NCBI GenBank assembly: GCA_026122225.1
Contig: JANEZZ010001494.1
Span: 2,542,001-2,606,000 of the forward strand
Source: Heloderma charlesbogerti
Lineage: Eukaryota > Chordata > Lepidosauria > Squamata > Helodermatidae
Reading direction: 5' to 3'
Length of the DNA stretch: 64,000 nt
Below, piece by piece: positions 41,514 through 51,955 of the stretch. The first letter of the stretch is position 1. Each line of letters begins with the position of its first letter. Under the pieces are notes generated by a model that made no database searches, was not told the DNA's origin, and worked only from the letters and a program-made list of their open reading frames with translations. The position numbers were made by a program, and so were the translations under genes.

Positions 41514-41569
41514 TCCTGCTTCCATCTTGGGCATGTCACTTCAAACAAAAAAAGGTGGGGAAGTGTACC

Positions 41570-41820
41570 CATGGCTGGCCCAAAGCATTTTGCTGCCTGA
41601 GCAAAAGAAGGTTCCTTCTCCCTGCTCCCCATTCCATGTACAAAAGCTGGCTAGACTGGCAGTTGAACTTGACTTTATAATACTGGTGACAGACCTTTCA
41701 CTGCACCTGAAAGGTGCAGACCAGGTCAACATGCTACACACAGTTCTATCCATCCCACATCCCTCAACACCTGCTTTCTGAGGCAGCCACTTCACTCTGC
41801 CTCATGGTAGGACCGGGCCT
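41570..41820. repeat. Dispersed repeat, related copy
   Basis: atggctggcccaaagcattt, tgctgcctgagcaaaagaag, ctctgcctcatggtaggacc: same family as 51345-51620. The open frames on both strands here look fortuitous. Confidence 0.6.
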
Positions 41821-41929
41821 GAGGGTGCCCATTTTGACATTTCACTTAAGGTGTGAGGATGTCTAAGACTAAGCAACCCCTGTGCGAAATACATGTTGAT
41901 TGTTTTTAAATGTTGACGGATTTTTGCGG

Positions 41930-42020
41930 GTGGCGATGGCCGACAGGAAGCTTTGGCGTGGGCTGGTCCATGAAGTCACAAAGAGTCGGAAGCGACTGAC
42001 CGAATAAACAACAACAATGA
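41930..42020 (+). mobile_element. RTE/BovB-like 3' tail fragment
   Basis: Same subfamily as the fragment at 25205-25335: gcgtgggctggtccatgaag, then gagtcggaagcgactgaccg and an aacaacaa end. About 90 bases long, strongly 5'-truncated. Confidence 0.65.
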
Positions 42021-42475
42021 TGGTAAAAGACTTCCTCAGCGTAAGATGGGTCCAGCAATGGTCCAAGCTATTTATGGAGGTTGTGGGATTTTCTTTTGGT
42101 GGATGTTCAACAAAAGTTAAGTACTAACAGGGATGTGCTGTGTACTGGAAATCCTGTCAGGGGAAACTGGCCAGTGAACATCTTTTACCTTCACGGGTGC
42201 ATCTATACTCCAAATCTGACTGGTCTGGCACTGGTTTAATTGTCAAGGGCCAGGGCAGCCTGAGGAGGATCAGCAAATGGTCCCCCACCCTGACTAAAGT
42301 TAGGGTGCATAGTAGTACCCAAGACTGGCCAAGTAATTTTGTCACCCGAGGCAAAAAATCCCCCAAACATTTCTCCCAGGAAGTTTTAAAAAATACAGCG
42401 ATTTTAAAAAGTAACAATTTGCTGCCCTTTCATGGACCTCAGACTCAGCTGTTTGAGACGTTTGCCTTGAATGTT

Positions 42476-42574
42476 TTAGCAGTTATACCGTTATCATACT
42501 GTTATCATAACCACTGGTGCCCATTGGTGTCATGTGTACCAATAGTTATGATAACGGTATAACTGCTTTGTGTA
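42476..42574. repeat. Palindromic MITE, second copy
   Basis: tagcagttataccgttatca and its complement, centre ggtgcccattggtgtcatgt, as in 37801-37911; it lacks the ggctgaatctac ends. Confidence 0.78.
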
Positions 42575-43163
42575 GTTATACAAGTCTCTCCCTCCCTCCC
42601 TTTCCCTTTAAGAAGTCTGGGAACTGTTCTGAGTGTGGTGAAATTATTATTCTTAGATATTCTAGGTCCTGTCCCTATCATAGAACTACGGGTTCCTGGG
42701 TTCCTTACTTGGGGGCCATGAGAGTCAGGTTTACCACTGGTTTAAATCGATAGTATATATAGGCATGTTCAGTCTGAGAATAAAGTTTTGCTCTTGGAGT
42801 GAGTGCAATTCCATAATGGCTGCCCCTAGCAAGCCCCCATGATGAAAGGAAAAAAGAGGACTGCATTTCCTTCTGGATATTCTGGTTGATCTGAATATAC
42901 TGGTTGCCACACAGTGGGGCTTTGGGGCACAGCAATTAAAAAACTACACCAAATTGGCAGTTTCCTATTTGGAGATATGGGGGAAGGAAATAAAGGAAGT
43001 GGCACAGGGGAATGACTAAGTCTCCCATCATCACCTAACAAAATGTAAGTTAAATAGAAGATACAGGGTTGGATCTGTAGCCCATTGAAATTCATGGGAC
43101 GTAAATCAGTCTAAATCAGTCATAACTAACTTAAATTCCACTATTTCAATGGGTCTGTTCTAA

Positions 43164-43791
43164 GACCTCGTTCACACATAACGCTAACCTATGGTTTATT
43201 TAACCCATATGTTGCTGAATTCTAGGTTGTTATGATGTATGAGTGCAGCTGCACTAAAAAACAAAACATAATTTGTTAAACCACAAACAATCCAGAAAGA
43301 GAAGCATAGTTTATTGCTGGGTTGTGAACTCTGGGTTGTTTAAACCATGGGTGGTTGTTACATGTCAACCCAGAACACATGCTTGATCATGGTTCTTTCA
43401 CCAGGCTACAGAGGCAGTGGGAAGAGTTGTAAACAGCTACAACAACCTTAGCCCACTCTACATGCCAGTACTACAGCACTGCAACGGCACTTAGGCTACA
43501 GGGAGGGAGTGGGCAAAGGAGGAGAGAAACAAACAACCCAGGGATCGAGAAAATAAACCATGGCTTGTTCAATCATCTGCTAGACAGATCCTGGGACGGG
43601 CAAGAAACCAAGCGGTAACCATGGGTTAATTCAGCGGTGGGCAACTTGTGGCTCTCCAGATTTTTTGGCTTACAACTCCCATGACCCCCACAGCGTTGGC
43701 TAGTGTGGCTAGAGCTGATGGCAGTTGTAGGCCAAAAATCTGGAGGGCCACAGGTTGCCCACATTGGTTATCATTATGTGTGAACCAAGTC
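43164..43791. mobile_element. TIR element with TAA TSD, with a nested MITE
   Basis: Ends gacctcgttcacacataac and tatgtgtgaaccaagtc are imperfect inverted repeats, flanked by TAA at 43161-43163 and 43792-43794. The interior carries repeated caaccatgggtt-type blocks. A second element (43636-43765) sits inside its right end. Confidence 0.7.
43636..43765. mobile_element. hAT-like palindromic MITE nested in a TIR element
   Basis: It starts cagcggtgggcaacttgtgg and ends ggccacaggttgcccacatt, with tgg..ctccag arms, forming a hairpin. The ends resemble hAT termini (CAG-GGTGGGCAAC type). The flanking duplication is weak. Confidence 0.65.
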
Positions 43792-43838
43792 TAAGTATGA
43801 TTATGTATGGATCCAATTCATTTTTAATTCAAGTCTTA

Positions 43839-44267
43839 GGGTGCAATCCTATGGCCGCTAGACAGCAGCTAGATGGCCATAGGATATCTGGTTTTCCGGA
43901 ACTGACCTCGGAGCCCGCGCTCCAACTTCCCCCTACTTCCGCGCTGCCTCCGAGATAGCACAAAACAGCCCTGTGCTCCGCGCTCCCAAGAGGAGCATGG
44001 AGCGGCTGAAAAGGGGTGTTCCTGGAGGGCGTTCCAGGGCTGGGAGCGTGGAAATGCCTGTACGACACTTCCAATGTGTCGCACAGCAGCCTCCTCCCCC
44101 GTTCTGCCCTCCTGCCGCTAGACAGCCGCAGTCAGCTGTCTAGCCAAAAATGCAGGGCAGGAGAAGCATGGAGGGAACGATCCCCTCCGTGCTTCTCCTG
44201 CCCTGCATTGGATAGGCAGTCGCCTCCGAGTTCGGAGGCAGCCGCCTATCCCCACAGGATTGCGCCC
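43839..44267. mobile_element. Harbinger-like MITE, 429 bp, TTA TSD
   Basis: Ends gggtgcaatcctat and ataggattg-type (here caggattgcgccc), flanked by TTA at 43836-43838 and 44268-44270, typical of PIF/Harbinger (TWA). The interior has further palindromes, including one around 44151-44207 (tgcagggcaggagaagcatg and its complement). Confidence 0.78.
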
Positions 44268-44314
44268 TTAGAGACTTGTGTTTCCCTGTAATATGAGCCC
44301 CCATCCACTAACAT

Positions 44315-44515
44315 CATAGGAGGAGAGGAAGCCGCTTTGTACTGAGTCAGGCTATTTCCATCTAGCCCGGTATCATCAACACCATTTGGCAGTGGCTTTC
44401 CAGGGTTTCTGGGATAGTTTTTCCAGCACTACCTGGGAAGGCCAGGGATTTGAACCTGAGACCTTCTGCAGGTGCTCTGCCTCTGAACTATGCTCCCTCC
44501 TAATGTCACAGGGGG
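44315..44515 (-). mobile_element. tRNA-headed SINE
   Basis: The minus strand carries a tRNA-like head: A-box-like tagttcagaggcagagcac and B-box-like caggttcaaatccctggcc. The 3' part includes gatggaaatagcctgactca and acaaagcggcttcctctcc. Promoter boxes of this kind define tRNA-derived SINEs. 3'-part relatives lie near 10880-11010 and 23690-23760. Confidence 0.8.
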
Positions 44516-44826
44516 ACGCCCTATTCTGGGCTCGAGCCAGGGAACAGAAGCATTGAAAGGTGCGCTTTCAGTTGCGGGTTCAGTGTGTTCGCCTTTTAAA
44601 AAATTCAGTTTAGTTCTGATTCAGAAACCAGCTTCTTAAAAAAAAAAAAAAAGTAGTTTGATAACCAGTTCAGCCAGATATACTTATATTCATCATTCGG
44701 CCTTTTGTTTTTCTTTATTAAGAGGTTTCAGATACGTAGGTGACAAAAGGAAGCCAAGTAGTATCATATGCCTCAGAATTAGTATGCCCCTTTGCCATAG
44801 ATAAGTTATAAGTTAGCTTTTCCAAC

Positions 44827-47695
44827 TAAAAGAAAAGAAAATCCGATGCTATAAAGAACAATATTGTTTAGGAACCTGGAATGTAAGATCAATGAATCAA
44901 GGTAAGCTGGAGGTGGTCAAACATGAGATGGCAAGACTAAACATCGACATCTTGGGAATCAGCAAACTAAAATGGACAAGCATGGGCAAATTTAATTCAG
45001 GTGACCATCATATCTACTACTGTGGGCAAGAATCCCTTAGAAGAAATGGAGTAGCACTCATAGTCAACAAAAGGGTGGGAAAAGCAGTACTGGGGTACAA
45101 TCTCAAAAACGATAGAATGATCTCAGTACGAATCCAAGGCAAACCATTCAACATCACAGTAATTCAAGTCTATGCCCCAACTACTGATGCCGAAGAAGCT
45201 GAGGTTGATCGATTCTATGAAGACCTACAACACCTTCTAGAATGAACACCAAAAAAAGATGTCCTCTTCATCATAGGGGATTGGAATGCTAAAGTAGGAA
45301 GTCAAGAAATCACCGGGATAACAGGCAAGCATGGCCTAGGTGTACAAAATGAAGCAGGACAAAGGCTAATAGAGTTTTGCCAAGACAACACGCTGATCAT
45401 AGCAAACATTCTTTTCCAACAGCACAAGAGACGACTCTACACATGGACATCACCAGATGGTCAATATCAAAATCAGATTGATTATGTCCTTTGCGGCCAA
45501 AGATGGAGAAGCTCTATACAGTCAGTAAAAACAAGACCTGGAGCTGACTGTGGCTCAGATCATGAGCTTCTTATTGCAAAATTTCGGCTTAAATTGAAGA
45601 ACGTAGGGAAAACCACTAAACCGTTCAGGTATGACCTAAATCATATCCCTTATGAATATACATTGGAGGTGAGGAATAGATTTCAGGGATTAGACCTGAT
45701 AGACAGAGTGCCTGAGGAACTATGGATGGAGGTCCGTAACATTGTTCAGGAGGCAGCAACTCAATCCATCCCAAAGAAAAAGAAATGCAAGAAAGCCAAG
45801 TGTCTGTCTGATGAGGCTTTACAAGTAGCTGACGAAAGAAGGCAAGCGAAAAGCAAGGGAGAAAGGGGAAGATATACCCAACTGAATGCAGAGTTCCAGA
45901 GAATAGCAAGGAGAGACAAGAAGGCCTTCTTAAATGAACAATGCAAAGAAATCGAGGAAAACAACAGAATGGGAAAGACTAGAGATTTCTTCAAGAAAAT
46001 TGGAGATCTTAAGGGAACGTTTTGTGCAAAGACGGGCATGATCAAGGACAAAGAAGGCAGGGACCTAACAGAAGCAGATGAGATTAAGAAGAGGTGGAAA
46101 GAATACACAGAAGAACTATACAGGAAAGATCTGAATGTCCCTGATAGCCATGATAGTGTGGTCACTGAACTTGAGCTGGGCATCCTAGAGAGTGAAGTCA
46201 AGTGGGCCTTAGGAAGCATTAGTAACAACAAAGCTAGCGGAGATGACAGTATTCCAGCTGAGCTATTTAAAATCCTAAAAGATGATGCTGTTAAAGTGCT
46301 GCATTCAATATGCCAACAAATCTGGAACACTCAACAGTGGCCACAAGACTGGAAAAGGTCAGTTTACATTGCAATTCCAAAGAAGGGCAACGCCAACGAG
46401 TGTTCAAACTACCGTACAATTGTGCTCATTTCACATGCCAGCAAGTTTATGCTCAAAATCCTACAAGCTAGGCTTCAGCAGTATGCGAACCGAGAACTAC
46501 CGGAAGTATAAGCTGGGTTTTAAAGAGGCAAAGGAACTAGAGATCAAATCGCCAACTTTCGATGGATCATGGAGAAAGCAAGAGAATTCCAGAAAAACGT
46601 CTATTTTTGATTCATTGACTACACTAAAGCCTTTGATTGTGTGGATCACAACAAACTCTGGCAAATTCTGAAAGAGATGGGGGTACCAGACCACCTTACC
46701 TGTCTCCTGAGAAACCTGTACAAGGGTCAAGAAGCAACAGTAAGAACCAGACATGGAAGAACCGAGTGGTTCAAAATTGGGAAAGGAGTACGACAAGGCT
46801 GCATATTGTCGCCCTGCTTATTTAACTTATATGCAGAGTACATCATGAGAAATGCCGGGTTGGATGAATCACAGGTCGCGATTAAGACTGCTGGGAGAAT
46901 TATCAACAACCTCCGATACGCAGATGATGCCACCCTAATGGCAGAAAGCGAAGAGGATCTAAAGAGCCTCTTGTTGAGGGTGAAAGTGGAGAGTGCAAAA
47001 GCTGGTTTGAAACTCAACATTAAAAAAACGAAGATCATGGCATCTGGCCCCATCACTTCCTGGCATATGGAAGGGGAAGAAATGGAAGCAGTGACAGATT
47101 TTATTTTCTTGGGCTCCAAGCTCACCACAGACAGTGACTCTAGCCATGAAATTAAAAGACGCTTGCTCCTTGGGAGGAAAGCTATGGCACACCTAGACAG
47201 CATAGTAAGAAGCAGAGACATCACCTTGCCGACAAAGATCCACATAATCAAAGCTATGGTTTTCCCAGTAGTAACGTATGGCTGTGAGAGCTGGACTATA
47301 AGGAAGGCTGAGCGCCGAAGAATTGATGCTTTCGAACTGTGGTGCTGGAGAAGACTCTTACGAGTCCCCTGGACTGCAAGGAGGTCAAATCAGTCAATCC
47401 TAAAGGAAATCAACCCTGACTGCTCATTGGAAGGACAGATACTGAAGCTGAAGCTCAAATATTTTGGCCACCTAATGCGAAGAGAAAACTCTCTGGAAAA
47501 GACCCTGATGCTGGGAAAGACTGAAGGCAAAAGGAGAAGGAGACGGCAGAGGATGAGATGGCTAGACAGCATCACTGATGCAATGAATATGGACTTGAGC
47601 ACACTCCAGGAGAGGGCGCAGGACAGGAAGGCCTGGCGTGCTGTGGTCCATGGGGTCACGAAGAGTCAGACACGACTGAACGACTGAACAACAAA
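44827..47695 (+). mobile_element. BovB (RTE) LINE, 5'-truncated
   Basis: A second BovB copy, truncated just upstream of the endonuclease start, with the 3' tail cgactgaacgactgaac and a short caacaaaa end. A perfect 12-base target-site duplication agcttttccaac lies at 44815-44826 and 47696-47707. It is closely similar to the minus-strand copy at 28134-31340 and lies in the opposite orientation. Confidence 0.94.
44892..47687 (+). pseudogene. BovB endonuclease-reverse transcriptase, one frame with four stops
   Basis: The whole coding region stays in one reading frame for about 930 codons, with only nonsense changes: TGA 45243-45245, TAA 46509-46511, TAA 46521-46523 and TGA 46608-46610. Endonuclease motifs GDWNAKVG and SDHELL are visible, then RT motifs ending in YADD (46917-46928). 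The first stop is shared with the other BovB copy; the other three fall close together before the FIDYTKAFDC block. No frameshift is seen, which suggests a fairly young insertion. Confidence 0.92.
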
Positions 47696-48589
47696 AGCTT
47701 TTCCAACAGGGAAAGCTTCCATACACAACTATACCAAACCTCTAGAGTAAAATCTAAAGATTCCCCCCCACAATCTGCTATTGTAAGTTGAACTGCTGTT
47801 AAAAGAAAAATTATAAGTTCCCTATGTAATAATTTTGTACCTGTCAATTGGGAAACTGGGGTTTGGGGAACTAATTGTTTAGTCATAATAGAAATCTGAT
47901 ATTAATCATTCTGTCTTAAAACTAGTGAAGATGCAGTCTGATTCCTGTAAATGAACATATGATCAATATTTAGTGAGGAAAATATGATTTAAAACACATG
48001 AATTGTTAGAGCATTGATTTAAGACAACAAATTTCAGGGTTTTTTCCCTCTCTCTCCAAGCAATGAAGACTGTTAAGAAAAGATGCCATGATATCTGTGG
48101 TGCAGCTACATTTAGTGTTGGATCCAGTTTTAGGCATGTGCAACTGGGCTGGCAGAACCTGGTTACCCCACCCCCTCCCCAAATGTTACACATAGGTTCA
48201 GGGCCTCCTGTTGAATGGTGTAGGGTTTGGTGCTGGGGGAAGGGGGAGTTCCCTGAAAATTGGGTAGAAGCACCTCCCATGGGTCACCGAAGGAGCCTCT
48301 GCCCAATTTTCAGGAATCCTTTCTTCAGCCCCTCACCCTCTCTGTGGCATTTCAGGGGGCAGGAGGGGCTGCCATGGTAAGGTAGTGGTGAAATCCATTT
48401 CTACCCATCCAGTTGCATATCCAAGCCAGTGTACAGTTCTGCTGACCCTGTCTCAAAAAATGCTATCCTAGAGCTCAAAGAGGTATAGAAAGAAAACTTA
48501 AATCAGAGCCTAGGTTTGTTGACTCAGAAGCAAGCTCCATTACATTCAATAAGGATCTTATAGGATTACAGCCTAAAATTGTAGCTAGG

Positions 48590-49445
48590 ATGGCCATGTG
48601 TCCTATGTTACAGAGGACAGCCCTCTGTTTGAAGGCATCCTCTGTTTAAAAAGCTGTCCAGCTCAAGTCCAGTTTAAAGATAAAGAACCATCAGGAGCAG
48701 GGGCCTTGAAGTTGCCCGTCAGCACCCAGACAGGAGACTAAACAGGCACACAGGTCAGCTGGTCACAGTCTTCCCCAGTATGGTGGGATGCATTGCATTT
48801 CTTTTCTAATTATAGTCATTATTTTTAAATTTGCATCTATACATGTGTCAGGGTTCCTCTTATGCTTGAACACCCTGAGCAACTCCTTAAGGATCTCTTG
48901 CCTGCTTAAGAGTCCCACCTTCCTCCTTGCGGTTTAGGCTGTAGGTGTGGGGTGACTGACACTCTAGACATGGGGTTTGAGCACAACAGTTTACTGGTAA
49001 ACTAAAGCAAGTAAAACACAACTAAAAGTATTTACACAGTAGAGCTGAGTGATACAAAAGGCATTAAGAGAAAATAAAAATTGCAAAACGTACATTCCTT
49101 TACCCTAGCTGTACTTAGACGTCTCCAGGCTGCTTCTTCCTGCTCCCTCTTCAGGCTCAGCTCTTCCTGACTCTGCTCTTCCTGGCTCTCTTGCTCTCTT
49201 TATATACCATCCTCCCTCAAAACCAGAAGTACTGCTTCAAACCTGAAGAAATGAAATTTAACTGGGGAAATGAAACTACTTCTCTCAGGGATACCCTCTC
49301 CCGACAAAAACTCCAGCCCTCTAGGCCTGACCGTTTTCTTTTCCTTGCCTCTGTAGGCCTCAAACCTTCACAACATGTACATCAGCATATGTACATTTTA
49401 TGAAAATCCGTATCCTCATGTTTTGGTGATGCATATGTGGCCTCC
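48590..49445 (+). repeat. Dispersed repeat split by the solo LTR
   Basis: It begins aggatggccatgtgtcctat, then acagaggacagccctctgtt and cacaggtcagctggtcacag. It continues after the LTR as tacatcagcatatgtacatt and ttttggtgatgcatatgtgg. Copies at 54826-55065 and 62563-62890 are in the same orientation. The family is unknown to me. Confidence 0.7.
48846..49372 (-). mobile_element. Solo LTR, 527 bp, 5-bp TSD
   Basis: It begins TGTCAGGG and ends TTCACA (TG...CA ends), flanked by acatg at 48841-48845 and 49373-49377. On the minus strand tatataaag near 49198-49206 could be a core promoter, so the minus orientation is my tentative choice. No internal coding region is present. It splits a dispersed repeat whose unsplit relative is at 62563-62890. 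Probably an endogenous retrovirus or other LTR-element remnant. Confidence 0.78.
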
Positions 49446-49565
49446 TGAAGGACGAGTCTATCAAAAACTTTGAGCTGTGACAGCTCAGCGGAACTTCCCT
49501 GCTCAGAGGAGTATACCTGAAATTTGATCTGCGGTTGATAGAAACAGAAAGCGGAGATCTTAGGG

Positions 49566-49683
49566 CACTGGAGGCTGGTGGCTCTGATGTCAGTGGGCAC
49601 TTTGGAGAGCTCCTTTAGAGTTCTGACTGAAACCCAGAGCAGATTCACAGGCCCACTGACATTGGAGCCACCAGTCTCCACTG
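49566..49683. mobile_element. Palindromic MITE (CACTGGAGG type), 118 bp
   Basis: It starts cactggaggctggtggctct and ends gagccaccagtctccactg. Flanks tcttaggg (49558-49565) and tcttagcg (49684-49691) agree at 7 of 8 bases. Related to 63514-63701. Confidence 0.75.
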
Positions 49684-49691
49684 TCTTAGCG

Positions 49692-50596
49692 GTTTTATTT
49701 ATCTAACAAGGTCATCTCTAAGGTTTCACTTTTACGGAGATGAGGCTCACTGATAAAAGAATCCAAATAGGGACCAATATGCTAGTTGGCCTCTCTTTGT
49801 ACCAGTGTCTCTTGCTCCTGGTAACTAACACCCTGACTAGATTGAGGTCGTTCACCTGAACAAGCCGGACGTTTCTGATTAAAAAAACAAAAATCCAAAC
49901 ACACTCCTTTCATCGCATGAGATGTCAGTTTGTTAGACTTTCAAATCAGCCCACAGCTCAACTAATTAGCATTTGCTTTGCCTGCTACCTCATCTGAGAA
50001 AAGCATAATGTACTTTTCAAAGTCAGTGCAAAGGGGTCAGAGTCAATGCAAAGAGACAAGAGAACAAAACCCTCCTCCTCTTCCTGTCTGTCTCTTCTCC
50101 AATATGCAAAGTTCTTCCTTCTGCGTATCTTGTTACAAACGGCTGATTGAGCGTGTATGTCAGGGAAATCATATAACATGGCTGGCTTTTTATCTCCCCT
50201 CCCTCCTGATCTGTTCAACATCGAGCCGCCTGATTAGGAGTTCTGGAAAAGTCATAAAGCTTGCTCAAAAGACTTTTACAGTTTGGTTGGTCTTAATAAA
50301 ATTATTATTTACTGTAGGTTCTGGATTTTCTCGCTCTCTAATGGACCAAGCACGCTTCCAGCTAAGGTTTTATGGTACCATTACTCTGCCTTGTTCATGG
50401 AATTTTATAGGCCATCCAGCTGTTGTCATCTTCCACTCAAAACCCTCCCGTGTTTTCCCACCACTTCTTCCATCTTTTTTCTTACTGCAGAAAATCTGGT
50501 GGTTTTTTTTAAAAGGCAGAATAGCTGCACAAAGCCATCTGGCTGTTAGTGCTGGGACCCCTCTGTCTGGAAGCAGCCCAGCCCAGCCCAGCCCAG

Positions 50597-50638
<42 letters not shown>

Positions 50639-51283
50639 CTCTGCACCTTGGGTAGCTCCTTTAGAGTTCTGACTGAAACCTGGAGCAGATTCACCATCCC
50701 ACTGACATCGAAGCCCCCAGCCCCCACTGGAGTTTAAGGAGCTGGGCTTTGATAGCAATGGCTACAGTTCTGTTGGGCCTAGGAGGCCTACCCTTTAGAG
50801 ACTAGAGAAACTACCCTGGTATTGTAAGGTGGTATAAAAATATGTTTAGTAAATTAAAAAAACACAACATTTTCTTGGTCCAGCTCCATATTTCAGGCAA
50901 CAATTTGGAAAAAAAAAAAAAAGTTGTAGTAAGACAAGCACTCATAGCCCCTATTCAGGCAACGAGACAGTCTCGGATTTGTTAATGAATTCCCAGTTCT
51001 GCAACGTTTTGTTCTATCTGTCCCTCAGTTTGCTGCCATGTGCTAATAAAGTGGTGGGTAGAAAGACAGCATGAGGCTTCTGTCCAGAACAGTTGTGAGA
51101 AGGTTTGTACTGGTTTAATGAGGTACAAGATTTCATGTAAAACCAATTAATCCTCTGCCCCCAGGATCTCAGGGATAGGGTGAGTCTCTCCTCCCACCCC
51201 CAAGTCTGCATGTTTAAGAATATGTGATAATTCTTCAGGAGCACCTGTATCTCTGGCCAGCTCACTAGTTCTGTGCAGTCATG
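49692..51283. other. Stretch without a recognised gene
   Basis: It holds a (CCCAG)n and (CT)n run at 50577-50636 and the half MITE at 50655-50741. The frame at 49978-50655 has no recognisable domain and ends in the microsatellite. Confidence 0.5.
50655..50741. mobile_element. Half copy of the CAGTGGAGG-type MITE
   Basis: gtagctcctttagagttctg, actgaaacctggagcagatt, then cccactgacatcgaagcc and cccccactgg: the right half of the family at 49566 and 63514. Confidence 0.7.
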
Positions 51284-51345
51284 CATGTTTACTCAGAAGT
51301 AAGTCCTACTATGTTCAGTGGGACTTACCCCCAGGTAGGGGGTGC
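51284..51345 (-). repeat. Squamate-type short dispersed repeat
   Basis: catgtttactcagaagtaag, tcctactatgttcagtggga, cttacccccaggtag. A related piece in the other orientation is at 61496-61577 (cctacttctgagtagacatg, cataggattg). Confidence 0.6.
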
Positions 51346-51620
51346 ACACAGGGCTGGCCCAAGACATGTTGCTGCCTGAAGCAGAGCAGCAAATGATTGT
51401 CCCGTCCCTCCAAATAAAGGTGCATAATATCCAAAGCCAGCCAAGTTATTTTGGCTCATGAGGCACAAAATCCCATAAGCACAATCTCCCCATCCCAAGC
51501 AGTAGAAATACAATAATAACTAAGTACATAACTAACAATTTGCTGCCCTTTTATGACACCCCAAATCTGCTGCCTGAGGCAACTCCCTCACTCTACCTCA
51601 TGGTAGGGCCTGCCCTGGGT
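51345..51620. repeat. Dispersed repeat (GGCTGGCCCAAGACATGTTG type)
   Basis: agggctggcccaagacatgt, tgctgcctgaggcaactccc, ctacctcatggtagggcctg. Related stretches lie at 41570-41820, 42320-42440 and 56525-56600. Family unknown. Confidence 0.6.
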
Positions 51621-51955
51621 GCACAGGACTGCAGCTTAAACAGACCTGTGTATTAAGTATGCAAACCAAAGGTATACATTTCTCTGTATCAGCTTTTTAA
51701 AGGGTGTGTGAACTTGACCTGTGTTGATAATATTATAGTTCTTATGACATGTTAAAACATAACTAGAACAAATGGCTCTTTTGTCTGCTTGCTTTGTTTC
51801 ATGTTTTGCACCTGAATCTTGATGATAACCAGGAGTGGATTTCTGATCATGGCTGAGACATGATTACATTGCTGGAAGGCATCATTATAAGGCTGCAATC
51901 CTAGGTGTATTAAGGAGCAAGCCCATGGAACTCAGTGAGACGTAGGTCAGAGAAA

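Noticed and set aside
49978..50655. 225-codon frame ending in a run of Ser-Leu
   Set aside because: The end is the CT microsatellite, and the rest shows no known domain.
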